Shown here: positions 26,451-34,615 of the stretch, piece after piece
How positions within the stretch are numbered: the stretch's first letter is position 1
Layout of the letters: each line of letters starts with the position of its first letter
Assembly: GCA_910584195.1 (NCBI GenBank)
Contig: CAJTYV010000003.1
Location: 149,490-213,489, forward strand
Length of the DNA: 64,000 nucleotides
Direction: 5' to 3'
Source of the DNA: an uncultured Ruminococcus sp.
GTDB lineage: Bacteria; Bacillota; Clostridia; Oscillospirales; Ruminococcaceae
Translations under genes and position numbers: made by a program
Notes under the pieces: generated by a model
What the model saw: the letters and a program-made list of their open reading frames with translations, nothing else
Database searches by the model: none
Told to the model about the DNA's origin: nothing

Positions 26451-26641
26451 TATAACCGCAAACGATGTCCCCCGAGTCTCGACTGTCGTCTCGGTCGGTG
26501 CTTCTGCTTCGCAGAGGTGTCTACCGGACACCCGCACCCTCTTAGACGGCGAACATCTTTAAGATCCAGTCGAAGATACGATCTCCGACTGGATCCGGCT
26601 TACTATCGTAAGCCGTCTGCTTGTTGTAAGCAGAGCTTTAA
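26451..26641 (-). repeat. Cloverleaf-like structured repeat, family 2, copy 2
   Basis: Same element as at 22.2 kb, read on the minus strand, ending next to the ribosome binding site of the radical SAM gene. The second hairpin reads ATCCAGTCGGAGAT/ATCTTCGACTGGAT, where other copies have ATTCAG/CTGAAT, a compensatory T-A to C-G change. The third hairpin carries an extra insertion of about 50 bases. Confidence 0.8.
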
Positions 26642-26753
26642 TCCCCTGTTATTTACATTAACGGAAAAATTCATTGAATGTGCGGATAAAAATGTTAATT
26701 TTTTGTAAACATTCTGCTCGGCGTTATTGTCAGTTGGGATAGTATACTCGCCA

Positions 26754-26830
26754 TCGCGGAGAATAATTTGAGTTTCGCAAATTTAGAGAACCTTGTGAGC
26801 AGTTATGTGGGATGGGTTCAGCGACACGCC
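26754..26830. repeat. Short interspersed repeat, family 3, copy 1
   Basis: About 77 bases reading TCGCGGAGAATAATTTGAG at the left and CAGCGACACGCC at the right. Its reverse complement matches the sequence just after recG (57855-57930) almost throughout. A fragment (GGGTGCAGCGACACGCTC) is also at about 28660. Confidence 0.7.
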
Positions 26831-26837
26831 TCCGAAG

Positions 26838-27368
26838 TTATTGTCTGTTGAAATAGTCTATTCCTGCGGTCGGGCGGAAATATGTCCTTATATATCCGTC
26901 CGTGGACAAAATGACAAATTCGTTGGTATCTTCAATATAATACACACCGTCGCCGTCCTCAGCCTCGGTCTTGAAAAGCGCGGTATCGCTGTTTATGACA
27001 TCGCTCGCTCCCGCTTCATAATCATCTGCCGTCTCATAATTAAAGTCACCCACAAATTCACCGCCGTGCTTTTCAAAATGCTGTTCAAGCTGTTTCTGAG
27101 TGCGGAAATGGTACTCCACATAAATATCACTGCTGTTTTCTTCGGTAACTTCTGCGGACGTTTCCTCAGATATTTCAGGCTCTGTTTCGGGCTGAGCTTC
27201 GGTTTCAGTTTCAGGCTCGGCTTCCTGTTCTGTGGGAGTTCCCGTTTCCTGCTGCTGATACTGCTCTGATCTGTTAATATTTTCTTCCGTCTCATACTCT
27301 GCATATCCGCAGCCTGTCAGGAGTACTGCCGCCGCAAGAGCCGTGAGCTTTAATAATATCTTTTTCAT
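26838..27368 (-). CDS. Lipoprotein with a BECR-fold nuclease-like C-terminal domain
   Basis: Secreted lipoprotein of 176 residues. The signal peptide ends in the lipobox LLTGC (Cys near 20), followed by a Glu/Thr/Pro-rich linker (about 25-85) that spaces the C-terminal domain from the membrane. The domain (about 88-176) shows FRTQKQLEQHFEKHGGEF, then YEAGASDVIN, then VYYIEDTNEFVILSTDG and YIRTYFRPTAGIDYFNRQ. This His/Tyr/Asn-Glu-Phe/Thr-Tyr-Phe pattern resembles Barnase-EndoU-ColicinE5/D-RelE-like RNase domains found in polymorphic and phage-associated toxins. No immunity gene is visible beside it. The similarity is judged from memory of the pattern; a housekeeping lipoprotein is possible. 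Confidence 0.6.
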   Translation of the reverse strand: MKKILLKLTALAAAVLLTGCGYAEYETEENINRSEQYQQQETGTPTEQEAEPETETEAQPETEPEISEETSAEVTEENSSDIYVEYHFRTQKQLEQHFEKHGGEFVGDFNYETADDYEAGASDVINSDTALFKTEAEDGDGVYYIEDTNEFVILSTDGYIRTYFRPTAGIDYFNRQ

Positions 27369-27384
27369 GCCAAACTCCGCTCGC

Positions 27385-28503
27385 TCAATTATTCAAAGTT
27401 CCATGAGACAGCGATTTCAGGTAAGCGTTGATAAATCCGTCAATATCTCCGTCCATTACAGCCTGTATATTTCCGTTTTCAAAGCCTGTGCGGTGGTCTT
27501 TCGCAAGGGTATATGGCATGAACACGTATGAGCGTATCTGACTTCCCCACGCTATTTCGCGCTGTACGCCCTTTATGTCCTCTATCTTTTCAAGATGCTC
27601 GCGCTCCTTTATCTCAACGAGCTTTGCGCGGAGCATTTTCATAGCGTAGTCCTTGTTCTGGTACTGGCTTCGCTGGGTCTGACAAGAAACTACGATACCT
27701 GTCGGCTTATGAATAAGGCGTACTGCCGAGCTGGTCTTGTTGACTTTCTGACCGCCTGCGCCGCTTGAACGGTAAACCTCCATTTCGATATCCTCGTCTC
27801 TTATCTCGACCTCGATAGAATCGTCTATTTCGGGCATTACTTCAAGAGCTGCAAATGAAGTGTGCCGTCTGCCCGAAGAATCGAACGGAGAAATACGCAC
27901 AAGCCTGTGAACTCCCGATTCCGACTTCATATAACCGTAGGCATTTTCTCCTTCAATTAGTATAGACGCCGATTTTACGCCTGCATCATCGCCGTCAAGA
28001 TAATCCATGAGGGTGACTTTATAATTATGACGCTCAGCCCACATGTTGTACATGCGATAAAGCATCTCTGTCCAATCCTGTGCCTCGGTACCGCCTGCTC
28101 CGGCGTGAAACGTAAGAATAGCGTTAGCTCCGTCATATTCGCCTGTGAGAAGCGTTGAAAGCTTTTCGTCCTCAAGCTTATTTTTGAAAGACTCTGCTTC
28201 GGATTTTATCTCCTCAACCGAGCTTTCATCGTTTTCCTCTATTGAAAGCTCGATAAGAGTTATAACGTCCTCAAGCTGATCGTTGAGTTTGTTGTATTTC
28301 TCTATTTTGCGTTCTAACGCCTTTGTTTCCTGCAAAACCTTCTGGGAATTCTCCAAATCGTCCCAAAACCCCTCTTTTGCAGTTTCTTCGTTAAGTAACT
28401 CGATACGCTCCTTCGCCGCCTTTATGCTAAGAACGTCCGCAAGCTCCTGCATTTCCCTGCGGTATCCTACTAACTCTAATCTAAGTTCGTCAAGAAGTAT
28501 CAT
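27385..28503 (-). CDS. prfB: Peptide chain release factor 2
   Basis: Releases nascent protein at UGA and UAA codons. The catalytic GGQ loop (RSSGAGGQKVNKTSSAVR) is present, and HTSFAALEVMPEID is typical. The UGA/UAA-discriminating tripeptide is Ser-Pro-Phe, in VRISPFDSSGRRH. The usual programmed +1 frameshift near codon 25 (CTT TGA C) is absent: the frame reads straight through GACGTTCTTAGCATA. The protein is thus encoded in one frame without autoregulation by frameshifting. A promoter with a 17-base spacer lies at 28585-28613. Confidence 0.96.
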   Translation of the reverse strand: MILLDELRLELVGYRREMQELADVLSIKAAKERIELLNEETAKEGFWDDLENSQKVLQETKALERKIEKYNKLNDQLEDVITLIELSIEENDESSVEEIKSEAESFKNKLEDEKLSTLLTGEYDGANAILTFHAGAGGTEAQDWTEMLYRMYNMWAERHNYKVTLMDYLDGDDAGVKSASILIEGENAYGYMKSESGVHRLVRISPFDSSGRRHTSFAALEVMPEIDDSIEVEIRDEDIEMEVYRSSGAGGQKVNKTSSAVRLIHKPTGIVVSCQTQRSQYQNKDYAMKMLRAKLVEIKEREHLEKIEDIKGVQREIAWGSQIRSYVFMPYTLAKDHRTGFENGNIQAVMDGDIDGFINAYLKSLSHGTLNN

Positions 28504-28584
28504 AAAAATTCCTTTCCTCTAACAGAACGGCAAAAACAATTTTCTCACACGCTCTATTATATCTCAAATTTTACATACATTTTT

Positions 28585-28613
28585 ATTATATCATACAATT
28601 GGCAAAATTGCAA
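28585..28613 (-). promoter_or_regulatory. Promoter of prfB
   Basis: On the minus strand TTGCAA (28613-28608) and TATAAT (28590-28585) are 17 bases apart, about 80 bases before the prfB start. Confidence 0.65.
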
Positions 28614-28863
28614 CAGACGCGGAAATAAATTTCAGTCAACAATTTTTCAGCGTGAACTTGGGTGCAGCGACACGCTCTGTCTTTACAATAAAATGCTGAA
28701 TAACGCAGTTTTTTTGATGATTATAACAAAATGCTCAAATGTTTAGTCCGCCGTTTTTGTTATAATCAACCATAAATTGAAAAACTAAATGAAAACTCTA
28801 TTTTTTTTCATAAATTTGTGGTATAATAAAAAAAGATAAAAAATTATGAGGGGAATCACTTCT

Positions 28864-28993
28864 TTCAAAACTCTGCTTTCAACAAGCAGACGGCTTACGG
28901 CAGTAAGCCGGATTCAGTCGGAGATTGTATCTCCGGCTGAATCTAAAGATGTTCGCCGCCCAAGAAGCGGTGGACATCGTCTGCGGATATAAA
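28864..28993 (+). repeat. Cloverleaf-like structured repeat, family 2, copy 3
   Basis: Most compact copy, 130 bases. Its stems are GCAGACG/CGTCTGC (outer), GGCTTAC/GTAAGCC, GATTCAG.CGGAGAT/ATCTCCG.CTGAATC and GATGTTCGCCGC/GCGGTGGACATC. It lies between the likely promoter and the ribosome binding site (AAGGAG at 29021) of the VanY-type gene. Confidence 0.8.
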
Positions 28994-29035
28994 AGAATAG
29001 AAAACATGTGTAGAAAAATTAAGGAGCTGATACCT

Positions 29036-30163
29036 ATGCCTAAAAATATCAGTAAGGAAAAAAGCATAAACAGAACAAAAACTACTGCCGAACTTATAGT
29101 ATGCGCTATTTTTCTCGGTACGGCTGCTCTTATCGGAAAAAACTGCATCGACCGTTCGAGAATAGTTCCGGCAACACAGAATGAGGGTAAAAAGGTGGAC
29201 GAAATAACGATTCCCGATCCATCCGAAGCAATCGATCCGAACAAAATAATTTTCACCTCTACTCCAATCAATACCCGTGCCAAGTTCGGCGGCAATCTCA
29301 TCCTCGTCAATAACGACTATCAATATTACGCAACAGGCGAAGAAAATCTGGTAAGTATAATGTCCTCGAATGACGAAAAGGGCAGGACAAGCTTTACTGC
29401 CGTTGACTACGATTATACTATCCTCAGCAATGTTTATGAGCCTCTTGCCCAAATGGTAGACGATTGGTACGAACTGTATCATAACGATACTCTTATCGTT
29501 TACGGTTCATACCGCACAAACGACTTCCAGCGCCAGCTTTACGAGCAGTTCACCGCAAATACCTCAGGCGACGGAGAAGCGCCGATCGTTGCTCCGCCGG
29601 GATTCAGCGAGCACGAAACCGGTCTTGCTTTCGATTTCAGCGAAACAGTCGGCTTAGATTATCAGGGTACGGACGATTTTCTTTGGCTCAACGAAAACTG
29701 CGATAAATACGGATTTATCATAAGATACGCCGAGGATAAAGAGGACATCACGGAATATCGCTATGAACCGTGGCATTTCCGCTATGTCGGAAAACCGCAC
29801 GCTCAATATATGAAAGACAATAACATATGTTTAGAGGAGTATATCGAGCTTCTCCGCAACGCTCACCCATACAGCGGAGAACATCTTGAAGTAACCGATG
29901 AATCGGGAGCAGCTTACGAAATATATTTCGTTCCTTCCGACGATGGCTCAGAGTATACGAACATTCCTGTTCCTACAGGTGTAAAGTACGATATATCGGG
30001 AAATAACGTTGACGGATTTATCATTACCGTCCATAAGGACGAAAAGGTCAGCATCGGAGCCGAAAATTTCTCCGTTACGACCTCTCCGTCATCAACTGAA
30101 ACGACAGAAACAGCAGATCCCGAAAGCACATCGGATTCTACAGAAACTACGGCAGTATATTAA
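29036..30163 (+). CDS. VanY-type D-alanyl-D-alanine carboxypeptidase, membrane-anchored
   Basis: Predicted zinc M15-type peptidase that trims the terminal D-Ala of peptidoglycan stem peptides outside the cell. The N-terminus has a basic stretch and one transmembrane helix (about 17-36). The catalytic domain (about 110-265) shows YGSYRTNDFQRQLYEQF, then PGFSEHETGLAFDFSE with the zinc ligands His and Asp, and EPWHFRYVG with the third ligand His. A Ser/Thr/Glu-rich tail follows. The start at 29036 has AAGGAG nine bases upstream; the frame opens earlier, inside the repeat element, and is not used. No vanHAX genes are seen, so this is a housekeeping carboxypeptidase rather than a resistance gene. 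Confidence 0.85.
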   Translation: MPKNISKEKSINRTKTTAELIVCAIFLGTAALIGKNCIDRSRIVPATQNEGKKVDEITIPDPSEAIDPNKIIFTSTPINTRAKFGGNLILVNNDYQYYATGEENLVSIMSSNDEKGRTSFTAVDYDYTILSNVYEPLAQMVDDWYELYHNDTLIVYGSYRTNDFQRQLYEQFTANTSGDGEAPIVAPPGFSEHETGLAFDFSETVGLDYQGTDDFLWLNENCDKYGFIIRYAEDKEDITEYRYEPWHFRYVGKPHAQYMKDNNICLEEYIELLRNAHPYSGEHLEVTDESGAAYEIYFVPSDDGSEYTNIPVPTGVKYDISGNNVDGFIITVHKDEKVSIGAENFSVTTSPSSTETTETADPESTSDSTETTAVY

Positions 30164-30169
30164 TATTCA

Positions 30170-30330
30170 GAACCTGTGTTTTTAGCATTTGTGTTCATAA
30201 GGAAGATTTGCGGATCATTAAGGAAAATTTAATTCCTGCAAGGCGAAAGACCGCAGGAATACTGACGTATTTCAAAGGCTTTCAACACAGCAAGCATAAA
30301 AATTTCACCCAAAAGACGCGCAGCTTATCC
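30170..30330. repeat. Interspersed hairpin repeat, family 1, decayed copy E
   Basis: Sequence between the convergent VanY-type and gpr genes with the core AATACTGACGTATTT hairpin (about 30257-30271) inside a longer stem formed by ATTCCTGC..GCAGGAAT. Its ends are poorly conserved, so the limits are approximate. Confidence 0.45.
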
Positions 30331-30349
30331 TATGAAACAAGTTATTATG

Positions 30350-31198
30350 CTAAAACAATCCTCTTACATCGTCAAAGCTTAAAGTCGGCTGCAATGCAAG
30401 ATTTATTCCGAAAGCGATAAGCTGTGCCGCACGTTCAACAAGCCTGTCAACGTCACGGGGAGTTACCATCATATTCGGAGTATTTTCATCAATATCTACC
30501 TCCGCAAGACTGCGGACTATCGTATGCATATCCACAACAGTAGGCACGCCTACCGCTACCACCGGAATACCAAGCGTTTTTTCGGAAAGCTCCTTTCGGG
30601 CATTTGAAACGCCGCTTCCCGGGGAAATACCGCTGTCGCTTACTTGAATAGTGGTTCCCAAACGGCTTATATCAGAACATGCAAGCGCATCAACGGCGAT
30701 AACTGCCGCCGGCTTTATTTCACGGCATACTGCGGTTATAAGCTCCGCGGTTTCTATGCCCGTCTGCCCAAGAACGCCTCCGGCAAGACTGCTCACCGGT
30801 CGCAGTGAGGTCAGGAATGCCTCCTCTTCACTGTCAAGCTCCTTTTTGAGATGCCGGGTTGCAAGAATCTTTTCCGCTGCATGGGGGCCTATTGCATCCG
30901 GCGTAATGTCTCGGTTTCCCAGTCCGGCTACAAATATCTCCCCCTCCGGAAGCAGCGGTCTCAGCTCGTCCGCAAATTCCTGCGCCATATCTTCATAAAC
31001 ATCACAGAAACGGCTCAGGCTGCCGCTTTCAAGGGTTATATACCTGCCCTTTCCTTTACCCATTGTGTTTCTGTAATCATCATTATCAATTATAATTTCG
31101 GTGATTCTGAACGCTTCACCGCGTTCTTTTTTACGTACCCCTTTTGGAAGTCTGTCAGCGTTTATCTGCTCTACGGCAAGATCCGATCTGAAATTCAT
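30350..31198 (-). CDS. gpr: Germination protease Gpr
   Basis: Self-processing aspartic-type protease that degrades small acid-soluble proteins at spore germination. Diagnostic segments include FRSDLAVE at the N-terminus, VAGLGNRDITPDAIGP (about 90-105), and SLAGGVLGQTGIETAELI. AVIAVDALACSDISRLGTTIQVSDSGISPGSGV (broken here by the family's conserved loops) and VPTVVDMHTIV follow. Length 282 is at the short end for the family. AAAGGAGA precedes the ATG. It is divergent from rpsT, the same neighbourhood as in Bacillus. It implies the organism descends from, or still is, a spore former. Confidence 0.93.
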   Translation of the reverse strand: MNFRSDLAVEQINADRLPKGVRKKERGEAFRITEIIIDNDDYRNTMGKGKGRYITLESGSLSRFCDVYEDMAQEFADELRPLLPEGEIFVAGLGNRDITPDAIGPHAAEKILATRHLKKELDSEEEAFLTSLRPVSSLAGGVLGQTGIETAELITAVCREIKPAAVIAVDALACSDISRLGTTIQVSDSGISPGSGVSNARKELSEKTLGIPVVAVGVPTVVDMHTIVRSLAEVDIDENTPNMMVTPRDVDRLVERAAQLIAFGINLALQPTLSFDDVRGLF

Positions 31199-31286
31199 AT
31201 TAGTCTCCTTTGATTTTCCGCACGTCTTTGTTTATTACGCTGTATTTCCCTGTGTTTTTTCAGCTATATTCTTACGTTTTTAACAA

Positions 31287-31315
31287 TTGATTTTTTCCGC
31301 AAAAAATGGTATAAT
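31287..31315 (+). promoter_or_regulatory. Promoter of rpsT
   Basis: TTGATT (31287-31292) and TATAAT (31310-31315) with a 17-base spacer. The leader of about 110 bases contains a GCACATTTTACAATGTGC hairpin, which could mediate S20 autoregulation (inference). Confidence 0.75.
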
Positions 31316-31431
31316 TATTATTGTCTCAGTGGGCAGTTGTGCGTTGCAGCTGCCGGCACATTTTACAATGTGCTTATAATATGTATTATCCTTTGATATA
31401 TTAAAGGAAAATTTCGGGAGGTGCAACAAAA

Positions 31432-31692
31432 ATGCCAAATATTAAATCTGCTAAGAAGAGAGTTAAGGTTAACGCTACAAAGGCTGCTGCCAATAAGTCA
31501 AGAAAGTCCAATCTCAAAACTATTCTTAAGAAAGCTGATATTGCTTGCTCTACAGGAGCTGACGATAAGGCGGAGGCTATCAAGCTTGCTGTTAAGAAAG
31601 TAGATCAGGCTTGTGCAAAGGGTCTTATGCATAAGAACAAGGCTGCTCGCAAAAAGGCTCAGCTTGCTAAGAAGCTTAACGCTGCTAAGTAA
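31432..31692 (+). CDS. rpsT: 30S ribosomal protein S20
   Basis: Small basic 16S-binding ribosomal protein of 86 residues. MPNIKSAKKRVKVNATKAAANKSRKS and the C-terminal KGLMHKNKAARKKAQLAKKLNAA are typical S20 segments. GGGAGGTGC precedes the ATG, and a strong terminator follows at 31704. Codon use is more biased than that of neighbouring genes, as expected for a highly expressed gene. Confidence 0.97.
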   Translation: MPNIKSAKKRVKVNATKAAANKSRKSNLKTILKKADIACSTGADDKAEAIKLAVKKVDQACAKGLMHKNKAARKKAQLAKKLNAAK

Positions 31693-31703
31693 TTTATAAA
31701 AAC

Positions 31704-31740
31704 AATCCCCTGAAATCTTGCGGTTCGGGGGATTTTTATT
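31704..31740 (+). terminator. Rho-independent terminator of rpsT
   Basis: Stem AATCCCC..GGGGGATT with an interior loop, followed by TTTTTATT. Confidence 0.85.
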
Positions 31741-31755
31741 AACTATAATAATAAA

Positions 31756-31796
31756 TTTAAGGCAATACCGTATAAATTTTTGCGGTATTGCCTTTA
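31756..31796. terminator. Hairpin after recR, related to family-1 arms
   Basis: TAAAGGCAATACCG-type arms, TTTAAGGCAATACCG and CGGTATTGCCTTTA, pair around a short AT loop. The arm sequence equals the outer arm of copy F at 17 kb, so this looks like an internal-deletion derivative now placed exactly at the recR 3' end, perhaps acting as its terminator. Confidence 0.6.
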
Positions 31797-31797
31797 T

Positions 31798-32400
31798 TCA
31801 CATATAATTACGGTTTTCAAGAGCTTTAAACAGCGTAACTTCATCGGCATATTCCAATATTCCTCCCACGGGCAGTCCAAAAGCAAGCCGTGAGACTTTT
31901 ATTCCCAATGGTTTCAGCAGATTAGCAATATACATCGCCGTAGCATCGCCCTCAACAGTCGGATTCGTTGCCATAATAACTTCTTCCGCTTCACCCTTGG
32001 AGATCCTCGACAAAAGCTCGCGTATACGCAGTCTGTCCGGAGTTATGCCATCCATAGGCGACAACAATCCATGAAGAACATGATAAACGCCGTCATATTC
32101 GCGGGTGCGCTCAAATGCGGTAACGTCCTTAGGCGACTCAACAACACATATAATGCCGTGATTTCGCCCCTCGTCGCCGCATATGGGGCATATTTCACGC
32201 TCGGTAAGATTTTGGCAAACCGAGCAGCAGCGAACATTCTTTTTAGCGTCAATAAGAGCCTGCGCAAACTCCTCGACCGAGTTCATATCCATAGACATGA
32301 CATGATACGCCAGTCTCTGCGCCGATTTCATTCCAATACCGGGCAAAGAAGCGAATTTTTCCGCCAGTATGACCAGCGGAAGAGCGTTATGGTCAGCCAT
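31798..32400 (-). CDS. recR: Recombination mediator RecR
   Basis: Acts with RecF/RecO in loading RecA at gaps. N-terminal HhH LPGIGMKSAQRLAYHVM, then a C4 zinc finger CSVCQNLTEREICPICG, then a Toprim domain with ICVVESPKDVTAFERT and ATNPTVEGDATAMYIA. Length 200 is normal. The ATG overlaps the ybaB stop (TAATG), so the two are coupled. The ybaB-recR pairing is conserved in Firmicutes. Confidence 0.97.
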   Translation of the reverse strand: MADHNALPLVILAEKFASLPGIGMKSAQRLAYHVMSMDMNSVEEFAQALIDAKKNVRCCSVCQNLTEREICPICGDEGRNHGIICVVESPKDVTAFERTREYDGVYHVLHGLLSPMDGITPDRLRIRELLSRISKGEAEEVIMATNPTVEGDATAMYIANLLKPLGIKVSRLAFGLPVGGILEYADEVTLFKALENRNYM

Positions 32401-32744
32401 TAAAACATTCCGGGAATGGATACCCCGCCTGTGATCTTGCTCATTTCGCTCTCGGTAGTAGTTTCTATGTTGTTTACAGCCTCATTGATCGCGGAAATGA
32501 TAAGATCCTGAAGCATTTCTATATCCTCGGGGTCTACAATCTCAGGTTTAAGGTTAAGCGACTTTATCTCCTTTTTGCCGCTGAGAGTTACTTCAACAGC
32601 TCCGCCTCCTGCCGTAGCCGTAAATTCACGCGACTCAATATCCTCCTGAAGCTCTGTGATCTGATCCTGCATCTTCTGAGCCTGTCTGATCATCTGATTC
32701 ATATTCTGTGCTCCGCCGGAATTCTTAGGTACTCTTGCTTTCAT
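32400..32744 (-). CDS. ybaB: YbaB/EbfC nucleoid-associated protein
   Basis: Small DNA-binding dimer of about 114 residues. NMNQMIRQAQKMQDQITELQEDIESREFTATAGGGAVEV is the family core, with the GGGAVEVTLSGKKEI strand following. The start at 32744 is chosen because AAAGGAG lies eight bases upstream; the frame opens 20 codons earlier without a site. It lies downstream of dnaX (separated by a family-1 repeat) and is coupled to recR, the usual dnaX-ybaB-recR order. Confidence 0.95.
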   Translation of the reverse strand: MKARVPKNSGGAQNMNQMIRQAQKMQDQITELQEDIESREFTATAGGGAVEVTLSGKKEIKSLNLKPEIVDPEDIEMLQDLIISAINEAVNNIETTTESEMSKITGGVSIPGMF

Positions 32745-32824
32745 TTTTAATTTCTCCTTTATATTTTTGGCTTCAGGCTGCTCCTTTTTAGAAACTGTAC
32801 GCATAGAAACTATACGGACAGATT

Positions 32825-32931
32825 CTTTGAGACTGTTTGGTATTTTTTGATGAAGATTGATTTTAACGCAGTCAGCGGCAAAATCCGCCTAAAGGACATG
32901 CGTAATAAAGATACCAAACAGGCTCTTAAAG
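32825..32931. repeat. Interspersed hairpin repeat, family 1, short copy C
   Basis: Arms CTTTGAGACTGTTTGGTAT and ATACCAAACAGGCTCTTAAAG pair over 107 bases. The AACGCAGTCAGCGGCAAAATC box is kept, but the central CATAC..GTATG hairpin is deleted. It sits between the dnaX stop and the ybaB start. Confidence 0.75.
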
Positions 32932-32940
32932 CCGCCTGTA

Positions 32941-34560
32941 TTATGCCTGATTATCAACAGCCGTTTCGATATTGCTGTTAATTGCTTTTTTTACAAGCTG
33001 CTCCGCCATAGATTTAGTTTCCTCGACAGTAGCAGTGCAGCGCGCAGAAATTCTGTATTTCTGCCCAAGAACGTTAAATATTGCCTTACTCAAGGAAACA
33101 GCGTTCTCCTTACTGCTTTTGAAAAGAGATATAAAAAACCTGTTTGGTGTGAAAATACACATCACATTTCCCTTGGACGCTGCATAAGAACCGTCAAGAC
33201 TTCCTGCCACCGCAGGATTTATACGGCGAAATTCTTCCATTATCTCGTTCCAGCGAGTACACGGAGTAAGCTCATCCTCGGTTATTGTTTTTATATCAAC
33301 GCGCACATTCGGCTGCGGCTCATTTTCACCGGCAGGACCGGTAGCGGTCAGAATCTCGCGTTTCCGAGAAACGCTGCGGTCACCCGCCGGCACGTTATTC
33401 AGACGGTTTTCGAGCATTTTTATCTTTTCGACAAGCTCCGAAATATCAGCAGACACCTCGCCTGACGATGCGCCGGTAATGTTTCCGCATATCCTTATAA
33501 GGGTCATTTCAAATTCAACACGCTTGTTCATAACGCGTCCCATGCGCTCACGGCAGCTCTGAAGCTGTTCAAGACGATTCATTACAATATCAAGACCGGA
33601 GCTGTCCGCAATTTTTTTCAATCGTTCCAGTTCATCCGGCATAGCCGCAATAATATCTGCCGCAGCCGCAGGAGAGGCTATCAAAAGCATAATATTTCTA
33701 AGCTGCAAAATAAGCTCCTCGCAAAGTCTCGTAAGATCCTTTGACATATCGTACAGCCTTGAAGTTATCTCCAAAGCTTTCGGAGCGTCAGAAACAAAAA
33801 CGGCGTCAAGTATATCATAAAGAAAATCCCGCCCTGCGATACCTGCGGTCTGAGAAACAGTCTCAGCAGTGATCTCCTCTGAGCATACGGAGCATTGGTC
33901 GAGAAGCGACACAGCGTCTCTCATTCCGCCGTCCGCTATTTTCGCAATAAGCGCCGCGCCGTCAGAACTAAGTGAAAGCTGCTCCTTTTCTGCGATATAC
34001 AGCAGTCTCGCCGCTATGTCCTTCTGTCTTATACGTCTGAAATCGTATCTTTGACACCGGGAAGCCACAGTAGCGGGCACCTTGTGTATCTCCGTAGTCG
34101 CAAGGATAAACTTAACGTACTCCGGCGGTTCTTCCATGATCTTCAGCAAAGCGTTAAATGCCGAAGCCGAAAGCATATGAACCTCGTCAATTATATATAT
34201 TTTATATCTGCACCGTTCGGGCGAATAAACTGCGCCGTCACGAAGCTCGCGAATATCCTCAACACCGTTGTTTGACGCGGCGTCTATTTCTATAATATCG
34301 GTAAGGGAACTCTCGTCCGCTTCACGGCATATATCACACTCAAGACACGGATTGCCGTTCTTCATATTCGGACAGTTTACTGCCTTTGCGAGAATTCTTG
34401 CGCAGGTAGTTTTTCCCGTACCGCGCGAACCTGTAAAAAGATAAGCATGAGCAGTCTTATCGTTTTTCAGTTGATTTTTAAGAGTTTCCGTAATATGCTG
34501 CTGGGAGATAACATCGTCAAAAGTCATCGGTCTCCATTTTCGATACAAAGCCTTATACAC
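32941..34560 (-). CDS. dnaX: DNA polymerase III subunit gamma/tau
   Basis: Clamp-loader ATPase of the replisome. YKALYRKWRPMTFDDV opens the protein. Walker A GSRGTGKTTCARILAK, a zinc module CPNMKNGNPCLECDIC, Walker B IYIIDEVHMLS and the sensor FILATTEIHKVPATV..RCQRYDF follow. The C-terminal third is a poorly conserved tau-like domain. I start at GTG 34560, which gives the canonical VYKALYRKWRP opening and has AAGGGGG just upstream; an ATG ten codons earlier is possible. No obvious A-rich slippage site for gamma production was found by eye. The SRP RNA gene lies directly upstream. Confidence 0.95.
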   Translation of the reverse strand: MYKALYRKWRPMTFDDVISQQHITETLKNQLKNDKTAHAYLFTGSRGTGKTTCARILAKAVNCPNMKNGNPCLECDICREADESSLTDIIEIDAASNNGVEDIRELRDGAVYSPERCRYKIYIIDEVHMLSASAFNALLKIMEEPPEYVKFILATTEIHKVPATVASRCQRYDFRRIRQKDIAARLLYIAEKEQLSLSSDGAALIAKIADGGMRDAVSLLDQCSVCSEEITAETVSQTAGIAGRDFLYDILDAVFVSDAPKALEITSRLYDMSKDLTRLCEELILQLRNIMLLIASPAAAADIIAAMPDELERLKKIADSSGLDIVMNRLEQLQSCRERMGRVMNKRVEFEMTLIRICGNITGASSGEVSADISELVEKIKMLENRLNNVPAGDRSVSRKREILTATGPAGENEPQPNVRVDIKTITEDELTPCTRWNEIMEEFRRINPAVAGSLDGSYAASKGNVMCIFTPNRFFISLFKSSKENAVSLSKAIFNVLGQKYRISARCTATVEETKSMAEQLVKKAINSNIETAVDNQA

Positions 34561-34615
34561 AGCAGCGCCCCCTTCAAACTCATAATTCATGATAATGCGT
34601 TATGAATCAAAAAAA

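Larger units (their letters stand above)
26435..26837. other. Intergenic region upstream of the radical SAM gene
   Basis: About 400 bases containing the family-2 repeat (26451-26641), an AT-rich stretch (26642-26725) that could hold the radical SAM promoter, and a family-3 repeat (26754-26830). A direct repeat of the end of the downstream lipoprotein gene (TTATTGTC.GTTG..ATAGT) flanks the family-3 copy. No coding frame is convincing. Confidence 0.6.
28504..29035. other. Intergenic region between divergent prfB and the VanY-type gene
   Basis: Gap of about 530 bases. It contains the prfB promoter (minus strand), a fragment of the family-3 repeat near 28660, an AT-rich stretch with a plus-strand extended -10 TGGTATAAT at 28819-28827, and family-2 copy 3 (28864-28993) in the leader of the VanY-type gene. 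No coding frame is convincing. Confidence 0.65.

Noticed and set aside
26720..26760. Possible remnant of a second lipoprotein 3' end beside the family-3 repeat
   Set aside because: The match to the lipoprotein end (TTATTGTC.GTTG..ATAGT) is only about 25 bases with mismatches; too short to call a pseudogene.
28925..29035. Upstream extension of the VanY-type frame from 28925
   Set aside because: It lies inside the family-2 repeat and has no ribosome binding site; AAGGAG at 29021 marks the start at 29036.
29036..30163. VanY-type gene considered as part of a vancomycin resistance cluster
   Set aside because: No vanS/vanR/vanH/vanA/vanX homologues are adjacent; the gene is a lone membrane-anchored carboxypeptidase.
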